From: Streptomyces tsukubensis
Lineage (GTDB): Bacteria; Actinomycetota; Actinomycetes; Streptomycetales; Streptomycetaceae
Assembly: GCF_009296025.1 (NCBI RefSeq)
Contig: NZ_CP045178.1
Location: 1-64,000, forward strand
Length of the DNA: 64,000 bases
Direction of reading: 5' to 3'
Part shown: positions 25,947 through 35,216 of the stretch, piece by piece
Layout: every line of letters begins with the position of its first letter
How positions within the stretch are numbered: the stretch's first letter is position 1
The notes under the pieces: model-generated
What the model was told of the DNA's origin: nothing
Seen by the model: only the letters and a program-made list of their open reading frames with translations
Database searches by the model: none
Translations under genes and position numbers: made by a program

Positions 25947-27032
25947 ATGCCCACCCAACCCCTGCTGCAACCCGTCCGCCTCGGCGCGCTGGAGCTCGCC
26001 AACAGCGTCGTCATGGCCCCCATGACCCGCGCCCGCGCTCAGAACGCCGAGCTGGCCCCCACCGACCTGCACGCGACCTACTACGCGCAGCGCGCCGGCG
26101 CCGGCCTCATCGTCACCGAGGGAACCTGGGTCAGCCCCGACGCGATCGGCTTCATCAACGTTCCCGGCATCTACACCGACACGCAGACCGCCGGCTGGGC
26201 GAAGGTCACCGAAGCCGTTCACGCGGCGGGCGGGCGGATCGTCTCCCAGTTCGGCCACCTCGGCGCGGCCTCCCACCCCGACCATTTCGGCGGCCGCCTG
26301 CCCGCCGGTCCCTCGGCCATCAACCCCGGTGAGAAGTCCTTCACCCCCTCCGGTCCGAAGGACACCCTCACCCCGCGCGCCTACACCGCAGCTGAGATCG
26401 CCGACACCATCGCCGACTACCGCCACGCGGCCGAGAACGCCCGTCGGGCCGGCTTCGACGGCGTGGAACTCCACGCCCAGGGGCCCCACTTGATCCCGCA
26501 GTTCCTGAACCCTCGTCTCAACCAGCGCACTGACGCCTACGGAGGCAGCAGCGAGAAGCGGGCCAAGTTCCTCCTCGACGTCCTCGACGCCGTCACTGAC
26601 GTGTGGGGCAGCGACCGCATCGGGGTGAAGATGTCCCCGGGCTGGACCAGCGGAACCGCGTTCACCGCGGCCGAGGAGACACTCGCCGACTACGACCAGC
26701 TGCTCAAGAAGCTCAACGACAGCGACCTGGCCTACCTGCACCTCCTGGGCACCGCCGGCACCACTGAGGAGCGCATCGCCCTCTTCTCCCGCTACCGCGC
26801 CCACTACCTGGGCAACATCGTCGCCAACCTCGGCTTCACCCAGACCCTCGGCAACGAGATCCTCGACCGCGGAATCGTCAACGCGGTCTCCTTCGGCGCA
26901 CCCTTCATCGCCAACCCCGACCTGGTCGAGCGCTTCACGCAGGGCCACCCGCTGGCCGACGGCGACCGGGACACCTACTACGCCGGGCACGGCGAGGGCT
27001 ACACCGACTACCCCGCCTTCACCGCCGGCTGA
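25947..27032 (+). CDS. Old Yellow Enzyme family FMN oxidoreductase
   Basis: 361 aa from ATG 25947 (AAGGA nine nt upstream); the frame runs open through part of the MITE but that is not coding. It is an FMN TIM barrel: MAPMTRARA (classical OYE Thr), YYAQRAGAGLIVTEGTWVS, QFGHLGAASHP, FDGVELHAQGPHLIPQFLNP (N-H pair altered to H-A-Q), DAYGGSSEKRAKFLLDVLD and VSFGAPFIANPDLVERF. In the usual H.AN/H motif the second residue here is Gln rather than Asn. It reduces activated alkenes with NADPH. It is the third member of the TetR-regulated redox set. Confidence 0.9.
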   Translation: MPTQPLLQPVRLGALELANSVVMAPMTRARAQNAELAPTDLHATYYAQRAGAGLIVTEGTWVSPDAIGFINVPGIYTDTQTAGWAKVTEAVHAAGGRIVSQFGHLGAASHPDHFGGRLPAGPSAINPGEKSFTPSGPKDTLTPRAYTAAEIADTIADYRHAAENARRAGFDGVELHAQGPHLIPQFLNPRLNQRTDAYGGSSEKRAKFLLDVLDAVTDVWGSDRIGVKMSPGWTSGTAFTAAEETLADYDQLLKKLNDSDLAYLHLLGTAGTTEERIALFSRYRAHYLGNIVANLGFTQTLGNEILDRGIVNAVSFGAPFIANPDLVERFTQGHPLADGDRDTYYAGHGEGYTDYPAFTAG

Positions 27033-27155
27033 GCAAGGAGGACCGCTACGAGCAGCGGCATCCGAGCAATGCTCGCAAACGGCGAAGTGGAGAACAGCCG
27101 CCCGTCGTGCATCGTGGAGCCGAAGTCGTGCACGGTGACGAGGCGGGCGGTGGGA

Positions 27156-27189
27156 CGGGCCGCCGTCCTCGAAGAAGGACGACGGCCCG
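27156..27189 (+). terminator. Stem-loop downstream of the Old Yellow Enzyme gene
   Basis: CGGGCCGCCGTCCT (27156-27169) pairs with AGGACGACGGCCCG (27176-27189), a 14-bp stem with one mismatch and a 6-nt loop, about 125 bp after the stop. The remainder of 27033-27555 has no convincing gene, only a short run of CACCGG-type triplet repeats near 27480-27515. Confidence 0.6.
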
Positions 27190-27555
27190 AGCGCCAGCGG
27201 GCCGGTAGGGCTCGCCGATCTTGACGACGGTGAAGATGATCACCGCACTGGGCCCAACCGACCCGGGTGCCGGGGACTGTGAGCAGACGGTCCAGTCGCG
27301 GTATAGGGGGCGGTGGGGTGGAAGGGCATCCGGCCGTTTTCTGCGGCCGCACCTTCGCGACGCTACCGCCCGGGACCCCGCGACGTGACAGGACCCGGGA
27401 CGCGCTCGTCGCCGCGTCCGGACGGGACGGCCGGCGCGTGCGTCACGCGCACGACCCGCCGCCGCCGACATAGCCGACACCGGTGGCACCGGCCGCACCG
27501 GCGGCACCGGCGCTGGGTGGTATCGCTCCGAGCGCCGGGCCGCCGTGCAAGCCGG

Positions 27556-27810
27556 TCAGTCCGTCTTGGTCCCCCGGTAGCCGACAGGTCCCTCGCCGGG
27601 GAACTGGGCGGTGCCCTGGAATGAGCCGCCGTTGTCGAAGAAGGTGACCGAGCCGTTGCCTGCCTCGCCGGACCAGGTGACGCTGGTGCCGGTGGCGGGG
27701 GCTCCGTTCGCCGGGACGACGTCCCCGCGGCCGGCGAGGGAAATACTGAGAGGCTCGTCCTGCTGCCAGCCTCCCCCGCCCGTGTGGATCTCTGTCTCGT
27801 ACGTGGCCAT
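27556..27810 (-). CDS. Small OAA-lectin-like protein
   Basis: 84 aa from the ATG at 27810, preceded by GGGAG. No signal peptide. The C-terminal part (GSFQGTAQFPGEGPVGYRG) closely resembles the repeat of the OAA family of high-mannose-binding lectins, where each repeat ends G.M.Y.GEGPIGF(R/K)(A/G)T. The N-terminal part (YETEIHTGGGGWQQDEPLSI) parallels the Y.VENQWGG...W...G.W.(I/L) half of the repeat. One such repeat per chain would be unusual, since OAA proteins have two or more. It stands alone in the locus. Confidence 0.55.
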   Translation of the reverse strand: MATYETEIHTGGGGWQQDEPLSISLAGRGDVVPANGAPATGTSVTWSGEAGNGSVTFFDNGGSFQGTAQFPGEGPVGYRGTKTD

Positions 27811-28257
27811 GTCTACTCCCTGGCTGATCGGTCGGCCCGTGGTGCGCCGTGACGGCTCCTGTGCCGCCTGCTCACACACTGGGGCGCCCCGGTATCCGGC
27901 GGCAGGGCGTTGGCAGGCAAACCACCCGACCAGATGACCACGACGGGCATCCACGTTGACGCGGGGAAGCAGCCGAAGACTCAAGTCGCCGATGTGCGGC
28001 TGTGCTGGCTCCGGGGCGGGCAACCCCGGTGGGACGACGGCGAGATGTGATGGCGAGTGCGCCCTCGACTGGCTGTGGCGCGACGGGACTCCGCCCACCG
28101 GTACCCGGTCGGGCCGCACCTTGGCGGGCCGGGGGGAAAAACGGCTCGCCGCCGGATCCCGTTGGACCTGAGCGACCGCTTCGCCGGCCGCCGGCCGTCT
28201 GGCAGGGTATGAGGGAGCGGTGAGCTGTCGCGTCTCGCCGCGGGATGGAGGAGTCCG
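27811..28257. other. Intergenic region between divergent genes
   Basis: About 450 bp; no coherent frame or repeat was seen. GGAGGAG just before 28258 serves the next gene. Confidence 0.35.
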
Positions 28258-28551
28258 GTGACAGCGTTCGGCCGTGAACCGGCGGAGGTGCGGATACCGC
28301 GCGCGGCTCTGGATGCCTTGGCTGCGGCGCTGAGCGTCCGCACGGTGGCGATGCGCACCTGGCCCGACGGCATCGAGTGGATGTACCCGATGGGGACGTG
28401 GGACGAGCCGCACTTGGAAGTGGCGCTCATGCCCGGCGGCGAAGAGGTATGGCTGCGGATGTCCACCGACCGCTCCAGCGTGGCCGTGTGGACCATCCAG
28501 CAGTGGCTGGCCTTCACCAGGAAGTTGCCCGGAGCGACGCCGCCCGACTGA
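28258..28551 (+). CDS. Conserved hypothetical protein
   Basis: 97 aa. The GTG start has GGAGGAG seven nt upstream. The sequence is soluble and mixed alpha/beta (IPRAALDALAAALSVRTVAMR, IEWMYPMGTWDEPHLEVALM, EEVWLRMSTDRSSVAVW). No family is recognised. The high G/C third-position use supports a real gene. Confidence 0.55.
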   Translation: MTAFGREPAEVRIPRAALDALAAALSVRTVAMRTWPDGIEWMYPMGTWDEPHLEVALMPGGEEVWLRMSTDRSSVAVWTIQQWLAFTRKLPGATPPD

Positions 28552-28656
28552 ATCCACTACAGGGCCGTCAGCGGCCGCGGTGCGAGGGGAGCCTGATTGC
28601 GGCGCGGCCTGTGGAGTGATCCCTTCGCTGCCCGCTGCCAGGTGTCGCACACCGGG

Positions 28657-30876
28657 TCAGAGGTCGCCGGTCGCCACCGCGCGATCACGTACGGCGCGCA
28701 GGCTGATACGTACTCCGTGTTCGTCCTCGATGTGCCATTCGTTCATGCCCTGGCAGGTCTTGGTGCCACGGGCGACAGCTCCGGCCTCGTCGACGCGGCC
28801 ATAGGCGGTGCCTCCGGTCGCGTCGAGAATGATGCCGCCGGTGGCGTCGATGGTGGCCCAGTGCTCGGTGGAACGGTGGGTCAGGACGATGTGGGTGCCC
28901 GCACGAAGGATCCGTGCCTCGATCATCTTGGCCACGTCCGTGCGTCGGCGCGGTGCCGCTCCTCGGCGCGGCGCGGCCTTACGACGGCGGGCGGCCGGAG
29001 GCTGACCGCAGTCATCCGACGGAGGTGCGGAGGCAGCGGAGGCGGGCAGGCCCAGGCGGTCGGGGTCCCAGATACGTTCGAACAGGCTGAGGTACAGCTC
29101 CTGCCGGGTTTTGATGACGGTGGGCATGGTCTCTCTCACGCCGAAGGTACGCAGGTGCTTGTCGAGCCGGTGTGTCCTGATGAAGACGCGCAGGTGGGGG
29201 TTGCGGAGATCGTACTTGGGCGCCATGACGCCCAGTAGGACGTTGGCACGGAAGTAGAGAGGCTTCTTGTCGTGAAAGGGGAGGTCGTTGATGCTGGAGT
29301 TCTCGCGGCCCTCCAGCAGCCCGAGGCCGCCCAGTTGGTTGCGGACACTGCGGAAGACGACCGGGTCGGGGATGTCGTTGGCCACGCGATGGTGGTGGTT
29401 GGCCCACAGATGTTCAATGTGGAACCGGTCGCGGTCGAGGTAGGCGAGAATGTCGGGGTTTTTCCCGCATGCCTCGTCGGCGTAGGCGGTCGCACGGGCG
29501 AGGAGATAGCGAATCTGGTGGGCGTTGTTGCCGCGCAGCCCCAGAGTGACGCCCTCAGCCACCGGGTTTCCGTCACGCTGGGCGAGGGCGCCCAGCTCGG
29601 AGGCGACGTCGGCCACGGTGCGGCATCCGCGAAGGAGCGGGACGAGTTCGTTGTGGACCAAGCCATCGAGATCGGCGGACTGGACAGGCAGGTCCTGAAG
29701 GATACGCAGGGCGTACCAGCGGTCGATGTATCCGGCGACCAGACGACCTTTGTCCTTGGCGTCGGTGGGCTGGTCGCCGGGGTCGAAGGCCGCGAGCACG
29801 GCGACGGACTGGATGCCGAGGCCGTTTCGTTCGTTGAAAAGCACCGTCTCCAGATGGTCGCCGTCCTTCTTCAGCGCACGGGTGGCCGCGAGGACGGGCC
29901 GGTATTGGCGGGCCGACTTCAGCAGGTCCTGTACGAACGTGAGGAAACGGTCGGGGTGTCCGGTCACTAGGCCGAGGTGCGTCGCGTTGCGGCGTACCCA
30001 CACATTGAGGTTGGTGGCGACCTGATGCCGGTCCCCGGCGTGGCCCTGGCGTACGCAACGGGCAAGGAGGTACGCCTTGATGAAGTGGGATGCCGCCAGG
30101 GGATCGTCACGGTCGGTGGAGAGTTCGCGCAGCATTTCCTGCCACTGGGTGTTGAGTTGCTCCTCGCCGTCCCCGACGTTGGAGAGCAGATGGCTCTTGA
30201 GGAGATCGACGGCTGTGAGGCGGGCGCCGCGGTCGTTCATTGTCTCGAACATGCGGTAGCCGTGGTTGGGGCCGGCCGCTCGGATGCCGACCAGGACGAC
30301 CCGTTTCAACAGCCACTCCGTGAAGTGGCGGAGTTCCTCGGCGTCCAGTTCCTCGATCAGCTGGTATTCGATCTGCTGGTTGCGGGCCCACAGGTTGCGG
30401 CGGGAGAGGGAGTCCCCGGCGCCCGTCTCGTACTTGCGGCCCTCGCTGACGGCCCGCAGGACGGGGTCGTGGTCGGTGATACCGACGCAGAAGCTCTTGC
30501 CGTCCGTGGTGATGACACGGTTCAGCTGGTCGACGGTCTGTGAATCCCCCATCTCCCTGGCCCACAGACGCAGTTGCAGGAAAAGCACATGCAGGGTGAC
30601 GAACCGCTGCTGGCCGTCGACGAGGAAACGACGATTCCTCACCGGTTCGTGATAGACGAAGGGACCGAGGAAGTACTGCGGCGCGGTCTGCGGACGTCGT
30701 CGGTAGACCGAGTCGCCCGACCAGTTGCGAAAGGAGTCGCACAGGTCCCGCAGCAGGGTGCGGACTTCCTCCTCGCCCCAGGTGTAGTCCCGCTGGTAGT
30801 AGTCGATCTCGTAGGTCACATCACGAAACAGTTCATTCAGGTTGAAGCCCTGAGAGCTGATCTCGTCCGCCGCCAC
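28657..30876 (-). CDS. DUF262-DUF1524-RAMA protein (GmrSD/SspE-type nuclease)
   Basis: 739 aa from the GTG at 30876 (GAGGGG seven nt upstream); ATG 30912 is an alternative. The N-terminal DUF262 domain has YQRDYTW and DGQQR at residues 87-91, the NTPase/nicking-type motif of GmrS, BrxU and SspE proteins. A helical linker leads to a DUF1524 HNH-like domain near residues 500-560 (FHIEHLWANHHH, NQLGGLGLLEGRENSSIND, PFHDKK). After a basic linker comes a C-terminal domain of about 95 residues (AGTHIVLT, WATIDATGGIILDATGGTAY, GMNEWHIEDEHGVRISLRAVR) resembling RAMA, a module tied to modified-DNA restriction. It is likely a stand-alone modification-dependent restriction factor against phage DNA. Confidence 0.85.
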   Translation of the reverse strand: MAADEISSQGFNLNELFRDVTYEIDYYQRDYTWGEEEVRTLLRDLCDSFRNWSGDSVYRRRPQTAPQYFLGPFVYHEPVRNRRFLVDGQQRFVTLHVLFLQLRLWAREMGDSQTVDQLNRVITTDGKSFCVGITDHDPVLRAVSEGRKYETGAGDSLSRRNLWARNQQIEYQLIEELDAEELRHFTEWLLKRVVLVGIRAAGPNHGYRMFETMNDRGARLTAVDLLKSHLLSNVGDGEEQLNTQWQEMLRELSTDRDDPLAASHFIKAYLLARCVRQGHAGDRHQVATNLNVWVRRNATHLGLVTGHPDRFLTFVQDLLKSARQYRPVLAATRALKKDGDHLETVLFNERNGLGIQSVAVLAAFDPGDQPTDAKDKGRLVAGYIDRWYALRILQDLPVQSADLDGLVHNELVPLLRGCRTVADVASELGALAQRDGNPVAEGVTLGLRGNNAHQIRYLLARATAYADEACGKNPDILAYLDRDRFHIEHLWANHHHRVANDIPDPVVFRSVRNQLGGLGLLEGRENSSINDLPFHDKKPLYFRANVLLGVMAPKYDLRNPHLRVFIRTHRLDKHLRTFGVRETMPTVIKTRQELYLSLFERIWDPDRLGLPASAASAPPSDDCGQPPAARRRKAAPRRGAAPRRRTDVAKMIEARILRAGTHIVLTHRSTEHWATIDATGGIILDATGGTAYGRVDEAGAVARGTKTCQGMNEWHIEDEHGVRISLRAVRDRAVATGDL

Positions 30877-31407
30877 GCAATCACCCCTCACCTGCCGGGC
30901 ATATCCCGCCATGCTCCCAGCCCGGCACCCTTTCGTACAGACTGTGTGGGGCCGGGCGGGCTGCCCGCACCGCACCGGTCCTGCCCGCCCCTCACCGACC
31001 CTCCGGCAACGGTCCCCTCGCGAGGCGTTCCCGGAAGCCACGAAGATCCACGTCCCACGGGCCCGACCCGCACACCGACGGAGCGCGCCTGCGCCGACTG
31101 GCACCCGGCTTCACTCGCGGCCCTGTGGTGACACTCGGACGAGTGGATGCCGGTGGGCCGGTGGGCGGGTGGCCGAACGGCTTGCCCGCAGCGGCTACGG
31201 ATGTGTGACCAGGTGTTTTGGAGCAGTCGGATGAACGGCGACGCGGCTCCCGGGACTGTGGGGCGGCGGATCGCCGAAAAGACAACCGCGGTCGGGGATG
31301 TTTCTCTTCCTGCGAGAGCCATTTCTGTTCCCGCCTCGGTGGATTCGGGGGTTGGTCGTCTTCGCCGGTTTCCGCGGGCTCACTTTTCTTCCCCAGACAG
31401 GGCCTCC
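30877..31407. other. Intergenic region between divergent genes
   Basis: About 530 bp upstream of both the DUF262 gene and the small secreted peptide gene. No clear operator or small gene was recognised. Confidence 0.35.
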
Positions 31408-31602
31408 ATGAAGCTTCACCACATCGCTGGCGCCTCCCTCGCCGCCGCCGCTCTCCTGGCCTGCGGTACGCAGGCACAGGCTGGCACCGGCACCCCGGCC
31501 GAGGCTTCCGTCATCGAGGGGCGCTCTCTGTCCGACCCCGTGTCCTGCGGGGTCTCCACCACCGCCACCCAGGCGGCCGTCACCGCGTGCGCGGCATCCT
31601 GA
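31408..31602 (+). CDS. Small secreted peptide of unknown function
   Basis: 64 aa. The ATG at 31408 opens a signal peptide (MKLHHIAGASLAAAALLACG) with a possible lipobox cysteine or an AQA cleavage site near residue 25. The mature part is about 40 residues, Ala/Thr/Ser-rich with two Cys (VSCGVSTTATQ, VTACAAS). It lies 55 nt before the phenolic acid decarboxylase and may be co-transcribed with it. Confidence 0.5.
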   Translation: MKLHHIAGASLAAAALLACGTQAQAGTGTPAEASVIEGRSLSDPVSCGVSTTATQAAVTACAAS

Positions 31603-31657
31603 TCCGCGTCGCATCGAACACTCCCCCGGCCCGTCGGGCCCCGAGAGGAGACACATC

Positions 31658-32209
31658 GTGGGCCAGAACGCCGCCGCCTCGCAGCCCCCCGCCGAACACC
31701 ACGCGCCCGAGCAGGACCTGTCCGGGTTCGTCGGTAGCCACTTCATCTATACCTACGCCAACGGCTGGCAGTACGAGTGGTACGCGCGCAACGAGAAGGA
31801 ATGCGACTACCGCATCCACCACGGCCTGGTGGGCGGTCGCTGGGTGACCAGGCAGGCCGTATCCATCGTTCGGTTCTCGGACGGCCAGTACAAGGCCGAC
31901 TGGCACGAGCCCACCGGTACCTGTGTGAGCCTGCTCTTCGATCTCCCGCGCCGTCTGTTGCACGGCACTGTCTTCTTCCCGCAGTGGATCGGCGGGGAGG
32001 GCCGGCATCCCGAGAAGACAATCTGCTACCAGAACGAATTCACCGACGACATGCACCGATTCCGCGATGAGGGCCCCGCCTATCCGTACGTGGTCATCCC
32101 GGAATTCGCGAAGATCACTTATACGGAGCAGCGCGGGCGCGACAACGACACCGTCATCGATGCTGCTCCAGGACAGCTCCCCGACGGTTACGCGGACCGC
32201 ACCAACTGA
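31658..32209 (+). CDS. padC: Phenolic acid decarboxylase
   Basis: 183 aa from the GTG at 31658 (GAGAGGAG upstream). It has the PAD beta-barrel signature throughout: FIYTYANGWQYEWYARNE, DYRIHHGLVGGRWVTRQ, DWHEPTGTCVSLLFDLP, LHGTVFFPQWI and YPYVVIPEFAKITY. The paired Tyr residues, Arg and Glu of the active site are present. It decarboxylates p-coumaric, caffeic or ferulic acid to the 4-vinylphenol without a cofactor. It is encoded just before a tyrosine ammonia-lyase, which would supply coumarate. Confidence 0.92.
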   Translation: MGQNAAASQPPAEHHAPEQDLSGFVGSHFIYTYANGWQYEWYARNEKECDYRIHHGLVGGRWVTRQAVSIVRFSDGQYKADWHEPTGTCVSLLFDLPRRLLHGTVFFPQWIGGEGRHPEKTICYQNEFTDDMHRFRDEGPAYPYVVIPEFAKITYTEQRGRDNDTVIDAAPGQLPDGYADRTN

Positions 32210-32598
32210 TCCGAGCAACCGGCCCGAGCACTGACCTGGCCGAGCTCCGGACCGGCTCGATGGCCCTGCGGGGCCCCTGTACCCGGCCATCCCCCGATGC
32301 CCCGCGGAACAGAGAAAAACGCCCTCGCGGACGGCGATATCGCGCCGATATGCGCCTCCGCGCATCCTGTGTTGCCATTGACCACAGCAGGTCTTCTCTC
32401 AGGAGTGCGTACAACGTCGGCGTACGCGGCAGGTCAGGGCGCGTACGTGGCACGCGGGTGGCGGGTCCCGGACGGACCGCCCCCTCCCTGCGACTCCGAC
32501 TCCGCCGAGCCTCCTCCCGCGGCCGCGGCGGTGACCGCGAGACCTCGTCCCGCCCGAAAGCCCTCACCAAAGCTCTCACCGGAAGGGGCGGCGGAGCC
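32210..32598. other. Intergenic region
   Basis: About 390 bp between the decarboxylase and ammonia-lyase genes. The lyase frame is open through it, but the first good start is at 32599. No hairpin or operator was seen. Confidence 0.35.
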
Positions 32599-34119
32599 AT
32601 GCCGACCCATGACGCGTCACGTGCACTGCTCATTTCGCGAGAGGCGCTGGCACTCGCCCACCTCAAGACGGCGGCAGAACCCGTGGATATCCGCGTCAGT
32701 GCGGAGGTGCTGGACAGGGTGGCCGCCTGTCACACCTTCGCACGACGCCACATCGATGCGGGAAACGCGGTGTACGGGGCGTCCACGGGCTTCGGGCCCC
32801 TCGTCGATTTCAGGGGGAGGGACGAGACCCAGCAGCAGGCCGAGAACGCTCTGGCGCATCTGGGTGCCGGTCAGGGGCCCAACCTCGATGCGCCCCTCGT
32901 ACGGGCCACGATGCTGGCCCGCCTGTCGGTCCTGTGCCAGGGACGGTCGGGAGTGTCGACGGGCGTGGTTCAAGCATTGGCGGCGGCGCTCGGCAGCTCC
33001 TTCGCCCCGGCCGTGCCGTCCACCGGTTCGCTGGGAGCCAGCGGTGACCTGATTCCCCTCTCGTATGTCGCCCGCGCCCTCAAAGGTGACGGCGAAGCCT
33101 ACGCGGACGGCACCTTGATGCCCGCGGCGCGAGCACTGGCACATTGCGGGCTCACTCCGCTCGAACTCGACGAGAGAGAGGCCCTGGCACTCGTCAACGG
33201 CACGTCACTGACGGCTGCCGCCGTGGGCCTCGCGACCTTGTCAGTCGCCCGTTCGCTCACCGTCTCCGTTCTCCTCACGGCGTTGCTGTGCGACACACTG
33301 GGATGCTCCACGGAGTTCGCCTCCCCCGCCCTGCTGAGGCTCTACGCCCACCCGGACGCCGAACGTGTGGGCGCGGGACTGCGCGGACAACTGGAAGGCA
33401 TCAGGCCGGATGACGGCCGTTCCCTGCAGGAGCCGTACAGCGTTCGCTGCTCCCCTCAGCTGATCGGCGCCGTGGGGTCGACCATCGCCTACGCCGACCG
33501 CGTCACGCACGACAGCCTGAACAGCGTCACGGACAACCCGGTGTTCTTCGTCGAGGACGAATCGGTGATCCACGGCGGCAACTTCTTCGGGCAGTCCCTC
33601 GCCTTCGCAGGTGACCTGCTGTCGGTGGGCTCCGCTCAACTGGGCAATCTCGCCGAACGGCAGCTGGACGCGTTGGTGGACCCGCGGCGCAACGGTGGGC
33701 GGCCTCCCATGCTGTCGCCCGCCCCTGGCCAGCAGCACGCTCTGCAGGGGGTGCAGCTCGCCGCCACGGCGATGGTCGTGGAGATGCGGCGCGACACCGT
33801 GCCGGCCTCCGCGCAGAGCCTGCCGACCAACTGGCACAACCAGGATGTGGTACCGCTCGGGACCCACGCCGCCCTCACCGCCCTCCGGCAAGCCACGTCA
33901 CTGCGCCTGCTGCACGGTTCCCTCGCCGTCGCGCTGCGGCAGGCCGTGCACGTCGGCGAACGCGAGCTCACGGCTCCGGCCTGCGTCCGGCTCTACGAGC
34001 GACTCGCTGATGTCGTGGACCAGGTCGACACCGACCGGCCGCTGGGCCATGACGTACGTATGGCGGCCGATCTCCTGGACCGGATCGTGGACGAGGACGA
34101 CGGGCTCACCTCGCGATGA
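32599..34119 (+). CDS. Aromatic amino acid ammonia-lyase, predicted tyrosine-specific
   Basis: 506 aa. The MIO prosthetic-group triad is Ala147-Ser148-Gly149 in SLGASGDLIPLS. Tyr59 in VYGASTGFGP is the catalytic base. The residues at the aromatic-selectivity position are His87-Leu88 (ALAHLGAGQGP), the pair found in bacterial tyrosine ammonia-lyases; Phe or Ser-His would suggest PAL or HAL. NSVTDNPVFF, HGGNFFGQSLA and the QSLPTNWHNQDVVPLG block complete the active site. It deaminates tyrosine to p-coumarate. An aminomutase activity is possible but less likely given the neighbouring decarboxylase. The start has GGAG upstream. Confidence 0.88.
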   Translation: MPTHDASRALLISREALALAHLKTAAEPVDIRVSAEVLDRVAACHTFARRHIDAGNAVYGASTGFGPLVDFRGRDETQQQAENALAHLGAGQGPNLDAPLVRATMLARLSVLCQGRSGVSTGVVQALAAALGSSFAPAVPSTGSLGASGDLIPLSYVARALKGDGEAYADGTLMPAARALAHCGLTPLELDEREALALVNGTSLTAAAVGLATLSVARSLTVSVLLTALLCDTLGCSTEFASPALLRLYAHPDAERVGAGLRGQLEGIRPDDGRSLQEPYSVRCSPQLIGAVGSTIAYADRVTHDSLNSVTDNPVFFVEDESVIHGGNFFGQSLAFAGDLLSVGSAQLGNLAERQLDALVDPRRNGGRPPMLSPAPGQQHALQGVQLAATAMVVEMRRDTVPASAQSLPTNWHNQDVVPLGTHAALTALRQATSLRLLHGSLAVALRQAVHVGERELTAPACVRLYERLADVVDQVDTDRPLGHDVRMAADLLDRIVDEDDGLTSR

Positions 34120-34172
34120 CCCGTCGGCCCGGCACCCACTTCACCAACGATCGGGGGTGAAGGAGAAGCGAG

Positions 34173-35138
34173 ATGGCAGCACGGACCCAGAGCGTACGGT
34201 GTCACCAAGTGGCCGCTGCCCCACGTACGGGACGGGTGGAGAATCTCCTCCTCACCCCGTCCGGGGAGAACGACCTGCGGTGCGGCTCACCTGCCGCCTG
34301 TGACCAGCCGGCTCGCGACGATCTCATCCTGCTCAGGCAGGCCGCCACCGGGACTCCTCCGGTTCGGCTGCTGGCGCCGGGTGAACCCGACGCGCGTATC
34401 CGTTACCGGTGGGCAGTCGGCCACCACGCGGCTTTCGGGGTATGGCGGCTGCTCGCCGCACGGTTGCGCACCATCGCCGATACGGCCAGCCCCGCCGGAA
34501 GCGCCATCACCGAGGCCGCGCGGCTGTACGACGTGTACTCCGTCCTCTTCCTCTACACGAGCAGTTGTTCACCCGAGCGGTACGACGCCACCGTCCGCGC
34601 CGACATGATCGCCTGCGACCCTGCGTTCAGCGGCACGTGGAGCCGCGACCACGAGGCCGTACCGGCGTTGATGCACAGGATGGACGAGGCGCACGACGCC
34701 GGTCTGACCAGAGAGATCAAGCGCGCCGCGCGGCTCAACGGCCAGATACACATGGCGGTGGCGAAGAAGCTTGTCCCCGAGGGGGTGTCACTGCTTCAGC
34801 AGGAGGGTGGTCCACCGCATCGGCCCGCATCGGCCGAGGGCGACCTGTATGACGAGTTCTTTCACGTGCGAAGGACCGCGACCTGTCGTTGCGCGTTCAG
34901 CGCTCAGATCCTCCGCCGTCTCACGCAGGTGGCGACCGACATGGCACACCACGGCCTGCACTCCTCCGACGATCCTCTGCCGGGGCTCGGCGTGAAGGCG
35001 GCCTCGGGTCTGCGGCGCATCGAGTCCAGTGCTCACCAGCAACTGCTTCACCTGGCCGCCCTGTTGGCTTCGGAGACCTGTCGGGCGGACACGGGACGCC
35101 GGGGCCACGCGGGGTCGTCCTTCTCCACCCACGTATGA
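34173..35138 (+). CDS. Putative heme-dependent tyrosine hydroxylase-like protein
   Basis: 321 aa, starting 53 nt after the ammonia-lyase with GAAGGAGA upstream. The sequence YRWAVGHHAAFGVWRLLAA, AARLYDVYSVLFLYTSSCSP and DPAFSGTWSRDHEAVPAL recalls the histidine-ligated heme aromatic oxygenases (LmbB2/Orf13 group) that hydroxylate tyrosine to DOPA. A cysteine pair (TATCRCAFS) is present near residue 233. The assignment is from memory of the family pattern and is tentative. If right, the locus could yield caffeate and vinylcatechol. The C-terminal region is helical. Confidence 0.45.
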   Translation: MAARTQSVRCHQVAAAPRTGRVENLLLTPSGENDLRCGSPAACDQPARDDLILLRQAATGTPPVRLLAPGEPDARIRYRWAVGHHAAFGVWRLLAARLRTIADTASPAGSAITEAARLYDVYSVLFLYTSSCSPERYDATVRADMIACDPAFSGTWSRDHEAVPALMHRMDEAHDAGLTREIKRAARLNGQIHMAVAKKLVPEGVSLLQQEGGPPHRPASAEGDLYDEFFHVRRTATCRCAFSAQILRRLTQVATDMAHHGLHSSDDPLPGLGVKAASGLRRIESSAHQQLLHLAALLASETCRADTGRRGHAGSSFSTHV

Positions 35139-35216
35139 GGATCCGTCCGCAAGCCGCCCACCGGCCCGGTCGAGGGAGCGGCGCCATGAACCCTCAGCCC
35201 AGGCACCGCCGGTGCG

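Noticed and set aside
27046..27507. 153-aa minus-strand frame after the Old Yellow Enzyme
   Set aside because: It crosses the terminator hairpin and simple repeats; no coherent sequence.
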